Assembly: GCF_001039355.2 (NCBI RefSeq)
Contig: NW_019776068.1
Location: forward strand, 551,065-615,064
Length of the DNA: 64,000 nt
Direction of reading: 5' to 3'
DNA from: Lingula anatina
Lineage: Eukaryota; Brachiopoda; Lingulata; Lingulida; Lingulidae
Shown: piece after piece, positions 27,901-39,900 of the stretch
Layout: every line of letters begins with the position of its first letter
Position numbering within the stretch: position 1 is the first letter of the stretch
Notes under the pieces: model-generated
The model's input: the letters and a program-made list of their open reading frames with translations, nothing else
The model's database searches: none
What the model was told of the DNA's origin: nothing
Position numbers and translations under genes: made by a program

Positions 27901-30900
27901 GGCCTTTTCCTCTCAGTCTCCACATGTGAAAGTGCATCGTCTCTTTAAGTGGTTGTAAACTGCCCAAAAAACATACTATGGCCTTTATACTTTTTAACCT
28001 CTACAGCTTATCATCTCCTTAACCTTTATGTCAAAATAGTTCTTTAGAAGTGGCACTTTTAGCCAAAATTTGCCTGGAGGGCTGTTTTTTTATCCCCCTG
28101 TCAGAAGTGGTGGATAGTTTAGCTCAGATGTAATACTCTTTAATGTGCAAAAGGCATTGTGCTCATTTGTGGCATGCAAGCACGCCTGTACGTCTGATCA
28201 AGATGGATTCTTGATGTATTACATTAATGAAACATTTTGCATTAACACTAGTGTTTTTAACAACCTCTTATCTTGAGTAGTGGTTTTCTTGTCATCAAAT
28301 AAATGACAAGTATAAAATCGACCTTTTTAAACCGACTTTGCCAAAATGTTGGCTAAAAGCAATAGTGCCTCCTCCCTTTCCACTTAATTTGAAACCAAGT
28401 GACCACACCAGTTCTTTTTGTTATGTGGGTGCATACTGTTTATTTGACATCTTTTGCAGTTTGTCTCTATAAAAAAAGAAAAAGAAAAGAAAACAGTGGT
28501 GTAAGTGACAGTGCTACTTTCAGGTTCAGATGAGGTCACCATAGTGCATATTGTGTTTAGATATTTGTTAATCATTCATAACATGGACAGGGATTGGTGT
28601 GACTAAAGTTGAGATGGGCTATAGAAAGGCACTAAGGGCCCCTTTACACTGGACGGCGTCCTTTCTGCGTCCAGCAGTACGGCCCCATTTGAGAGTTAAA
28701 AAATTATAATATTTTACGTGCCGACAACTGGCTGATCATTGAGCATTCATTCTGATACAAAATTAATGCTCGTGCCTCCTTATTAAGACCACCGCGATGC
28801 CAAATTCCATGGTCGCAGAAAGGACGCCGTCCAGTGTAAAGGGGGTATAAGTCTTTCTACTTTCATAGTGCATAGTATGGAAAGAAGTAACATTTCCAAG
28901 TGTACATACTTGTATTGCTAATAAGTTTATTTGAATTCCAATAACTTGGGGGAATATGCCAGAGTCTCTCAGTTAAGTATTTCTGAAGGCTCCCTCTTGT
29001 TTTTGGGGCCTATCTCCAAAACAAACACTCCAGCCTTGTATTGGACCTGCCAGCCTTCATTAGTATTGGGGTGAGAACTTAAAAAACCTTTTCATGCATT
29101 TGTTTTTGCTGTCTGTCACTTTGTTATCACCAAGACTAGGACAAGAAATTTAAGTAATGGTTTTGAGTCTGCTTCTCAAGTCTCTTAGGTGATTTTCACA
29201 GAAGGAAACTTTGAAAAAAATGAATTTAGATGGATAAAAGACAGATTTGCGTGGTATTGATGACATTTTTGGGCTCACAAAGCCCTGATATCTTGTGGTG
29301 CCAAAGACTGGGCAATTTTATCTTTTTATTGACAGTAATAATTTAAGATAAACAAAAGAATGAAGATAACTTGCCAGGTTTAAGTGAAAAAGAAATAAGC
29401 AACTTCTATATCTGCCACCACAAGTGCCCCTCTATTATGTTATAGTTACAGTTGGATCTATTTTTGGTTTTCCTTCTTTTTGCAAGGCAAATGTGATTAT
29501 GTTCTCTCTGCTGTACAGTTGGGGAAATGTAATTACTCATTTCCCTGTAAGATTTAAGTAATGCTTTAACAATGTGTGTGAATTTTTTTTTTCACTTGTA
29601 TTTTAGGATCTGCATCTCATTTTCACATCATTGAGACGCTGGATTTTTCTTTCTCACCAAACAGACTTAATTCAATTTGAATTCCAAATAAAATAAGGTT
29701 GGAGTTGTAGGTCTTAGGTCAAGCCATATTTTTATTTTGAACTGACAAGTGCAACTTGCGCCTGTTTCACATTTATGTCCAGATGCATTGTAATGTTTTG
29801 ATGTTACAGCCAAAGCCACATGGAGTTCCACTTAAAGCTACATACATTTTTTTTTTTTGTCTCTGGGACTGACTGATCCACCCTCCCTTAAAACATCTTG
29901 GCATGAGAGTTGGTGTATTTGTAGTCCGAGTCCTCTAAGGGTCACTTCATTGATGATCCTATCTCCCTATATCAACAACTGGCCCTGCTGCTACCAATTT
30001 CATCTTATTTGGCTTCACTGCTTATCCGTGCCATTGTGGGTTTCCATTTGGACACTGTTGCTACCTTGTGGGCTGCTCTCTAAAAAGATACACATTTCTG
30101 CCACCCAGGTTTAGCAAAGATTAGTTTTCTTTCCGATACTATCTAAATATGTTTCTGTTTTGCAAAAATATGTTCTTTACACTGATTCTAACTAGGGAGA
30201 CCACACACTGAACATTGAAATGGTACCGAGCTTGATATTGTTTTTGATTAAAATGGTGATATATAATTAGAATCTAATAAAAGAATAAGTTTTAGATGCT
30301 TATCAGTTTACTATGAACTTTCAGAATTTAAAATCTCACTCCCAAAAGCTGGTTTAAACAAAATATTAAATTTTTTTCTGATAGAATTTTCAGAAATGCA
30401 GAATTGTGGAGGGCAGCCCTCTATTCCAAGGGTCCACTGTTCAGAAACTAAAAGAGCCTTGATCAGAAATTGACTGCTTTTCCGAAGGTCCACCTTTCAG
30501 AATGTTTGAGGGTTTGCTATTCCAAATGTCCTCCATCCGAAAAAAGTTGATTGATGCAATAGCTGCACATAAACAAGTTGTATTAGTTGTGTAATCAGGG
30601 CACTGACCTTGTGTTAAAGAAGTGCATTTAAATTGCTAACTTGGTGATGTTTAGGCTATATCTGTAACCTTAAGAATAGCAGACCCTCGGAACAGGGGAC
30701 CCTCAGAATAAAGAGGCACATCCAACTTTAGGTATATTTTTGTTTGGTCCCTGATTCTAGATCTCGTCTTATATGTAAATATTCATTTTTTTTTTTTTGC
30801 CTTTGTCATTGTAGAGATGCCACGCACAGCTCCAAAAATTGTAGTCCAACCCAACCTGAAGTCTGTAGAGAAGGACCGGCCTGCCAGTATGCAGTGTGCA

Positions 30901-33900
30901 ACAGAGGGGACTCCCCCACCTAGGATATACTGGCTAAAGGACTATATACCAGTGGATATCTCAGACCCTAGGATAACTGTCTCGGAATCTGGTAACATAT
31001 TGCTATGTGGTGTTGTATATTCTGTAACCACCGACTGGAAGAAAAAAGTTTATTCATTCATCTGACTGCAGTGTGATTTAATCCATGTCTGCAGCAGTGT
31101 AGTTTTAGTTAGCCAGAGATGACTGCATTGAATAAAACATTTAAATGTGCAAATGATTGATTGCATTATGTCATACACTAATATGTTTAATAAGAAATTC
31201 CAAATGGTATTTTGCATTGATTCGCTTTCAAACCAATGTGCACATTTTATATCAAGTAGCATTATGAACAAAACCATTAGAACCTTGTGAATGTAGTGAT
31301 AGATAACTGATTTCCTGAGGCTTTCTGACTGACAGTAATGGTCTGTGGTTGATATTGCAGGCACGCTCAATATTATGAACAGCCGAAAATCAGATCAAGG
31401 GAAATATGAATGTGTTGCAGAGAATGAAGCTGGAGTGGCCTATTCCTATGCTGCCAATCTATATGTGAGAGGTAAGCCCTGTGCTGAGAACCATTGTGCT
31501 TTGCTCTGTTGTTGTCCTCTCCTTTCAAACAAAACATCTTAAAAGCATCAACTTCCACTTTTGATAAAACAAATAAACATACCATTGTACTACTACAGGG
31601 GAATATAGGAAATAAATTCAAAAATACAGGAACATGAAAACTGAAAGAGCACTCCCAGATCAATGAATGGAACTTGAAGAAAAGAATAGACAGGTGCGAC
31701 CGGCAGACTGTCTCTAGATAGCTCAAGTGATTGTCAGATAACTGAGTACTAGTTCGTCAATCATTTATGACTTGTGTATGCTTTGTAAGAATAACCTGTA
31801 CTTGATCTAAGAACATTTATGCCTATTTGACTAGGTATTACAATTGAACTGAAAAATTCCAAATATATAAAAACTCTAATTTAATAAAGAAAAGACACAA
31901 TTGAGAGAAACTGATATGACATATTTTCTTGCCCTGGTCTCAGATGTAGGTTAGCCAGAGTCATTCATTCTCTCTCTGCCTAAGGTGGCCTTTTTTTTAA
32001 GTGGTAAAATCATAAGACTTGACTATTGATTACTCCAAGTCTGTACCAACACAACACAAAGTGAGATGCAGTAATGGTTTGCAAATTTCTAACATCTCAC
32101 TTATGCCAAATTTTAACACTTTCATTGTGTATCTTTTTAACACACAAAAAGAAAAAAACTGTAAGGCAAATGCAGTGCATTTTTGAGAGCTTTTCAATCA
32201 TATTTTCCTGATATTGCTAACAAAACAGTTTCAGGAAAATCTAATCAGTTCTGTTTGAATTTAGTCATTAATTACCTTATATGTGTCAGGAATGCAGCCT
32301 TAGTAACATATGGCCTTCTGAAAGAGATCTGATTTGATTAGGTGTTAATATGATCAAATGTTTCTGAGTTGCAACGGAACTGTTATGTAGGACACCATTT
32401 CCTTTGGCAACAGTTTTGTTCTTGGGCTCAGGATTCACTTTAACCCCATTCACACGAGACACTTTCAATCGCGATTAGTGCCAAATCGCGATTCTATTGA
32501 TGTAAAGCTTCTAGTGTGAACGCAGTAGAGACGCCAAATCGCGATTCAAATTAATCCTACTCGAGAGGTGGATTCTATCGATGTAAACTTAAATCGCGAT
32601 ATAAAATTTCCTAGTGAGAACGGGATCGATGTTAACAACGGAAGTTGAGGACTTAAGGCGCGTGCATAGTTTCTATCGAAAGTACAATACAATACAATAC
32701 AATATAAATTTTATTTCATGTCGGGTATAAATTGAAACGAAACATTAGCTAAATACAGCTATTCGCCGACTGGAAAATGAAAGAAAACAAACTGTCCACG
32801 CAATTTCAAGTTTCTTCGCACTCAGCAAAATGGCCAAGAGGAAGTATGGTCTGAAAACTCAGTGGCAGCATAAACAAATATTTGGGCCGATGAGAATATT
32901 AAACAGAAAATAACACCGTACACACCGAAAGCATGGTCTTGAAGGCAGCTACTGGGCATGATCAACAGGATATACCGTGATTCCCCTAGCGAGCACAGTT
33001 GCAATTACAAAATCTAGCAAGGTAAATCGCGATTTCGTTTTTACATGTGTGAACGCAAAAAAGTGAATTTAGCTAAGCGCGTTAGAATCGCGATTCCCTT
33101 AATCTCGATTAACCATGTACGTGTGAATGGGGCTTTTGTTCACTCCTTGTGTACACAATACTGGGATTAGGCTATGACTCATACTCTGGACCTGCTTGAC
33201 AAAATTTGGTAATAGCATTCAAGGAAAAACAATCGAGATGGCTTCCAAACTGTAGCTGTCAGTGCTTACTTGATAAAAATTTAAAGATTACTCTGGACAG
33301 ATGAGAAAAGATTTTTCAAGATGAAGGAAACTGGCTTAATAAACATTAGTGAAGGGGTGAGAAATGAATTAATAAACTGTACTGTATTATTTGACTGATT
33401 TCTGCACAGTTCATGCTGATCCTACAGCTCCGTATAATCGGTCATTTCGTTAGGAAAAGAACATCAAGAACTGTTATGTGCTGTTAGTGCAAAGTAATAA
33501 AAGATGGGTCAATTATATCTCAACATCAGAATTGTTTTTTAGAATTCACCGATTGCCCTTTTTCCCCTGCAGTATGAAATTCTTAGAAACAGCAGATTTA
33601 GAGCACAGGACTGGCAAAAATGCAGTTATGCTCTCAGTAAGTCTTTCCAATTTTAGCTATTTCATACAGTGATTCCTTGTCTGGTTTGGGGGTGTTTCAG
33701 CCTGCAGGTTTGTTTGAATATGATGAATTTGATAGCATCTAAAGCCACATTGATTTTTGTCTACTGAAAAGAATGATCAATATGAATATGAACTGTTGCT
33801 TAAGGTTGATGAATTTACACCTTATTGTAAGTCTGATTAATGAAAGCTCTATAATTAGGTTGAGAAACAGACATTTATTGCCCCAAGAATAAATATTTGT

Positions 33901-36900
33901 ATGTAAAGAAGGATTTTAGAATGACATAAAAAGCATGATGATTTGGTGCATCAATATTCGTGACTGAAAAATGCTGAAATTCATTTCTTATTTGATTGAA
34001 ATCGTGATGACATAAAAGAAATTGTAATAGGAACACCTCACCTTAATTCCAATTAAAGGAAATTGAGTCCTCATTTAAATAATTGTAATTGCTTGAATTG
34101 TTTAGATCACTAAGTCAACATCCACTGATAGATAAAAAGCTATTGATTTTGGTCTTAGATGTGTTTGTATTCACTGGGGTATACTCCGGACGTCAAGACT
34201 GGAAGGGAAGGCGGCCATTATTTGGCACTGCTGCCTTATGAGAATTATCACAACAGTAAAGATGATCAATAATCCAAATATTTACCTGCTCTTTGGAGAA
34301 CTCTAAGTTCACAGACATTGATGGACATAAAAAAGGAACCTGACTGCAGGATGTAGTTTCAAAAGATTTTTTTCTTTAGACAGATATTAGCCATCTTTTT
34401 GCAGCCAAATGAATTCTTTTTACTTGTAAATTTTTTGTGCATAAGTTGTGTCTTAAGGATAAATGTATGAAAAGGATTTAAAGCTGGAAATTGTATATTG
34501 ACATACTATTTCACTCTTGTTACAGCATGATTTGATTGTTCAAGTCAACAGCTGCATATCCCTATGTAATAATAATGTCTCAGTTTTGTCTTGCTGTGTC
34601 TGTAGGGGAATAGGATTACATTATCCATATTTCTCCACAGTAGGTTGTTACATAATGGAAAGTCGCATTGCATTCCACTTGAATAATCTTGATAGATGAC
34701 TAACTTTGCACATATATTACCATTTATTCTGCAGTGGGAGACTTCTGCTTGATTTATTGCAATATTTTTTCCACTTCATATTTTAAACATTACTCAAATG
34801 ATTCGCTTCTGTTCACACAGCACATTGGTTAACTAAATGCCATTCCAGCCAGAACTTGTCTGGGGTAGCACCATAAATATCAATGATAATTTGATATATT
34901 ACAACCATTGTGTTCATAACTACCATATTTTAGATTTTGTGTGCATCTACTGTAGACCTTGAGACATTTCAATTTTTTTTTTCAATTCATTTCTTAAAGA
35001 AAATTCAAAATGCAACTAATTCTAAGATAGAGTAAGCTAAATTTATGTAGATTAATGGGTCACTTCAGCTCTGCATAGGGTCCCTTATCTTTGGCTTTGT
35101 GGTAATTCATATGCATCTTTTTTCCTATCCAGACTTCTTTATACTGTTGTGTGAAAAAGCATTGTTATCATCCTTTTTCTGGCCTAGATTGAAAACGAGT
35201 AGGGCCCCTGCATGAAATGGCATTTGCTGGGGTTCCCCACCAAGGACAGACTGATAAGAGGGGTATCAAAGAGGGCTACATTGTCTTATCCAAACACTGA
35301 GCTAAAATCTGAAGGGATTGCTCACTGGGGAATTGATAAAGAAACTTGGACCAGCTCTTGCTTCCATGTTTGTGGCTGCTGATCAATAAACAGTTTGTGT
35401 TGAATGAAGCAGGACACGAATATCACTGATATGCCTTTGAAGATTAAAGTCAATAGGTTAATGTCTCGTACCAGCAGCCATATAGTGGAAGAATTACACG
35501 AAACCAGACCAAGAAAAGAAGCCAGTGGAATTTCTTTTTTCCCCCTAACTTGTGCAATTAAATTGTTACTTTTGATCATTGTTCACTGCGGAGTGCGTAC
35601 ACTCCTCGAGTGGCCATCCTGCAGTGCAGCAATCTTTCAGTTGTGATACAGCTAGACTCCAGGGTTCAACTCTGACATTTTGGTTTTCATTTAGATCTGA
35701 AGCACCATAGCTGAGCATCTTATCATGTGAGATTACTCTGATTCATTCTCATGCAAGAGGATCTCTAGAGCAAAGTCTTCACAGCCAGTGCTTTGAAAAA
35801 TACACTGAAGTTGGTTACTTAAAGGTTAGGCTAGATTACATGTGACCCATATCCCTTTTATAGCTTGTCACCTAAGTGCATTATCAAATTGTTGCATTAG
35901 AAACTGATGGTATCGTGGGGTCTCTGTCAGAATTAAATAATCTATGAACCTTATTCTTAGGTCAGTTTCTCCTTGTATGCACCACTGGCTTCTTTCAAAA
36001 ACTAAAGTAATGTATCCTTTAATGAGCAAAATTCATAAAACATTCAAATGGTTAACCTACAAAATGTGGACTCAAGGAACTTGGTAAATATTGAAGCAGC
36101 AGTGAAGCAGGAAAATTTGTAGTTGGCAAGCAAGAACACACTTTAGGGTAGAGATAATGCAAACTTGCTGCTATCTTTCTTAGTAAGACACTTGTAAAGG
36201 TCAGGAGTCTGTAAGCTTCCAAGGAATTTTGAAATATTTGATTCAAGGTGTTTCCTTTTAGGCTGCTCTGTATTGTGAATTATGTCCAGGTTTACCCGTA
36301 CTGAATAACCTAATTGAATGAATTGAATGCTGCAACAGTTAATTTAAGTAAAGTTCAGTAAAAAAAAATGTGAAATTACTACAAGGAAATGAAAAAAGAA
36401 TCCAATTTCACTTAAAAGACACTTACACGCTGCCTGTGAAGCATTATGATGTGAATAAAGAGTTTGATTGATTTTTTTCTTTTGTGGGAAAGCTTTTTTG
36501 CCTTCTAAGAATGAAAAACCCTTCTTTAAGATGTATTTTACACTTAAAATGATCAATAAGTTTTTTTTTTGCAAGGCACATTGATTGTAGCTTTAGGGGG
36601 AGAATAGATGTTTTGAATCTGGTCTAATTGCAGGCTGAACATCTGAGAAAATTCCATGACCTCTTCTACTTAAGATTCGACTCAAACCACTAGAATGGGG
36701 AGTTTTCCCAATCCCTCTGCTCATTATGTTACTGTGTTAATTGCTTAATGGAAACGGCCATTCAATTTACAGACATAGTCATGCTAATATTTCTACAAAT
36801 ATTGGCACTGCCCCAATATTTAGCTCAAACTGCAGAGCGGGTGGTTTTTCTAGGTTCTGCAGCATTAAACGTGAGCAATATATTGAAAAATAACAGCAAT

Positions 36901-39900
36901 GGTAGCTTTTGCAGCATGGAACAGCCTGCTCATGGTTCTGTGAACGTGAGAGGAAAAAAGACAGTTGCATCTTGTCTAACTTTATAGAAGGAATAAATAG
37001 CTTTGGCAAACATGCTGCTTATTGCTAATAATAGGTTATTCTATGTTGTGTAAGGGAGCTTTTGTAGAGCTCTCTGTCTGCCAGTTAACCTGTCTGCAAG
37101 AGATGTTGACATACAACAGGGAATTGAGCTGGTCATAGAATCAATAATATTGGAATAGCAGCAACCCATCTGTCAGGAACTTGCCTGGTGATGGGGAAGC
37201 AAACAGTGTGCAGGAATTTTCTGCTTGATGCTGTCTATTAACTGGATGTCAAAGAAGTTGTTTTATTAAAGAAAAAAATTTAAAATATGAATTTCACAGT
37301 AGGTGGGTTGAAATAATCCCATGTTTTTATATATTTTTTCATATAGTATATATGTAACAAAAAAAAAAAAAAAAAATTGAGACCCTCCCCTCCCTCCCCA
37401 AAAACCTATACCCTTAAGCACACATACGTACATGCATATACATTCTAGAATCCCTTAGTGTTATGCTATCCATGCTTAATATTTTCTTGTTTGATTAAGA
37501 TTTTTTAAAACCCAGTTGAATTTTATTTATGTAATATTTTGTCTTTCTTGACTTTATGTTCACATTTAGCCAGAAAATCCCATTTCAAGAAAATTAAATA
37601 CAGGAAGCAACAAATCTTAAAGCATTCTACTGTTTCACCAAAGAGACATTTGATCCTGATCTGAATACAAGTTACTCAGTATGCTGACCCCAGCAAATGG
37701 GGCCATATTTTTAGTTCAAAAAAGTGTAAGACACCGGAATGAACAAATGTCTTTTCAATGCATATGATTTGATCATTCCAAGTCATTGATGTTGCAGCAA
37801 ATAAGTGGCACTTCAGTTAATCAAGATATTGAAATAGAACCAGACTCCAGGTTCAGATGTGTGCTTTAAGATTAGCATAGAGGGATTACTGGTGCTACGG
37901 CCCATTGTACACAACTGCCTGTTGAGATTAACCATGTATGCCCAATATGAGCCCTTGGTGGTTTTGGAATCAGTAGAAATCATTCAACTGGCAATTTGTC
38001 TGTACTTAATGCAAAAGTTCCTGAGGGGAAGCAAGCTGGGCATAAACAAAATGATTTCAACACAATTTTATGTACTTTGCACTGCCTTTGAACAAACAAA
38101 TAAGGAAAAAATTACAACGCTAACTAATTGTAGCATTGCAATGATTTAATGGTGATAGATAATTTATCTGCAACTGTTAATCAATAACAAATTTTATGTA
38201 TTATGCAAGAACCAGCAGTGGCAATAGTTGACTACAGAGAGGCAAAAATTACTATTATACCTTCAGTTCAGTGTAAACCAGTAGCAGACGCCATAATGTC
38301 CAATTTTGTAAAACAAATACCTACCCACATATTCCATGTTAATTTATGACCTGGGAGCGTACAATGTAGGATATGGAAAGGGTTGTAATCAATGTAGGAA
38401 AATGAAATAGAAATGGTTAATGAGACCCGTCATGCAATTCTTGGGGGAGGTAATAAGGGATGTCAGTTGATTATGGTTGCTATGATGTAAATTGCCAAAC
38501 ATCTGGTTTTAGTTTTGTTACATGGAACAGTTCTTAAACTATGCCTTTGAATTGTTGCCCCCTCCACCATTTAGGAATTGCATATCCAATTATAGGTATA
38601 GATATTTTGACTTGATGTGACAGGGTTATGTTTCAATAAGAATAGATTAGTTTCTTTAATCATGAACAGTACAAAGTCAATTGGATTGTGACTGTTGAGA
38701 TTAACCTTCTCTACCACAATTAAATGGACCTGCTCTAGCACAACCATAAAAAATCCTCACAATTAGATTCTAAATATGTAGTATATGTTAATGCATACTT
38801 GGTACATAGTCTTCATTATTTTATAATAATTGATGATTTTTCCCTTTTGATAATAATATCAGTAAATGGCAAACTGTATTTAATCTTGAATTTTTCTATT
38901 TCAGTACGTAATGTGGCTCCTCGTTTCTCCATCCAGCCCCCAGAAATGTTGGATGTGATGCCAGGAGGGGACATCAACATCACCTGTGTTGCTGTGGGTT
39001 CTCCAATGCCTGTCGTCAGGTGGAAGTTAGGTGTCACAGATCTAGCCCCAGTGGCTGATGCCCCCTTGGGAAAGAATGTTCTCATCCTGAAGGACGTTCA
39101 ACAATCTGCAAATTATACTTGCTTTGCAGCTTCTGATTTGGGCAATATCGAAGCTATTACTCAGGTCAAGGTCAAAGGTTGGTGGACCAGTTTATTTATC
39201 ATGTTGACAGTCAATTGAAATTCTGTCTGTTAGAATTTATTGATATGATAAATTAGGTGTCTGTCTAGTAGATCTAGCCCTGCTTCATGCATGCACTTAG
39301 ATAGGTAGATGGAGGCAAAGTTTTATGAATTTTCATAGATGTGCTTAAAGTGTATGCAAGTGGGAAAGAAAAAAAATGCGTTTAAGACATTATAATGTGA
39401 TTTTTAAATTAGCAGTGGTGTAATCAAAATGTTTGTGACTGTTTTTAGCATGGTGTATAGAAGTGTCTTATGTGTATTAGACATCAGCGTGTGCTGCATG
39501 CAACTTCCCCCAATTTAAAAAAACTACTGTCAGTCTGCTTCAAGAAAAATGGCTCTACTTGAAGATCTTGCTTTACTGTCAAAACAATGTGTTGTGGGTT
39601 GTCTAAGAATAATATTGAGAGTAACTATAAATGCTTAATCCTCTCTGTTTAATGCAGTCCACTGCATGTTTTCACTGCTCACTTCCTTTTGGATTATATC
39701 TGTTCAGAAATGAATTTAATACTGATAATAATTTTAATTGACATAATTTTTAATCTGCAAGCTTAATATGCTGATCATATTTTCTGTAACATTGGACAAA
39801 AATATTCATAAGTATAACTTAATATCTTCCCAACAAAATAACAGTTAAATTGCATCTTAGTATAACATTATCATTGTCCTTTGTACAAGATTCACTAGAT

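Larger units (their letters stand above)
25304..30814 (+). other. Intron 2 (5.5 kb)
   Basis: Between Ig1 and the first half of Ig2, GTATGT to TAG. It holds a 206 bp inverted-end element (28639-28844) and a degenerate minisatellite (30421-30712). No exon was seen otherwise. Confidence 0.85.
31472..38904 (+). other. Intron 4 (7.4 kb), at the vertebrate micro-exon B position
   Basis: Between Ig2 and Ig3, GTAAGC to CAG. It contains a 689 bp inverted-end element (32444-33132) and homopolymer tracts near 37360. A four-codon micro-exon would be easy to miss here; none was convincingly seen. Confidence 0.85.

Noticed and set aside
27842-28000. Similar phrases (CTGCCCA, GTGGCCTTTTC) recurring about every 60 bases in intron 2.
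   Set aside because: Similarity is short and patchy; I could not define a unit or borders with confidence.
31108-31160. A 30-base segment in intron 3 between an AG and a GT that keeps frame, considered as micro-exon A.
   Set aside because: The donor-like GTGCAA is poor, there is no pyrimidine tract before it, and the encoded residues do not resemble vertebrate meA.
36748-36987. A 79-codon frame with a signal-peptide-like start ([20 protein letters not shown]) in the intron before Ig3, at first sight another alternative first exon.
   Set aside because: The nearby GT donors (GTGAGC at about 36871 and GTGAGA at about 36945) leave phase 0, which does not fit the phase 1 Ig3 exon. Charged and polar residues also precede the hydrophobic part.
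38816-39085. An 89-codon minus-strand frame across the Ig3 exon, and similar antisense frames over other exons.
   Set aside because: These are shadows of the plus-strand coding exons, which carry the conserved domain signatures.
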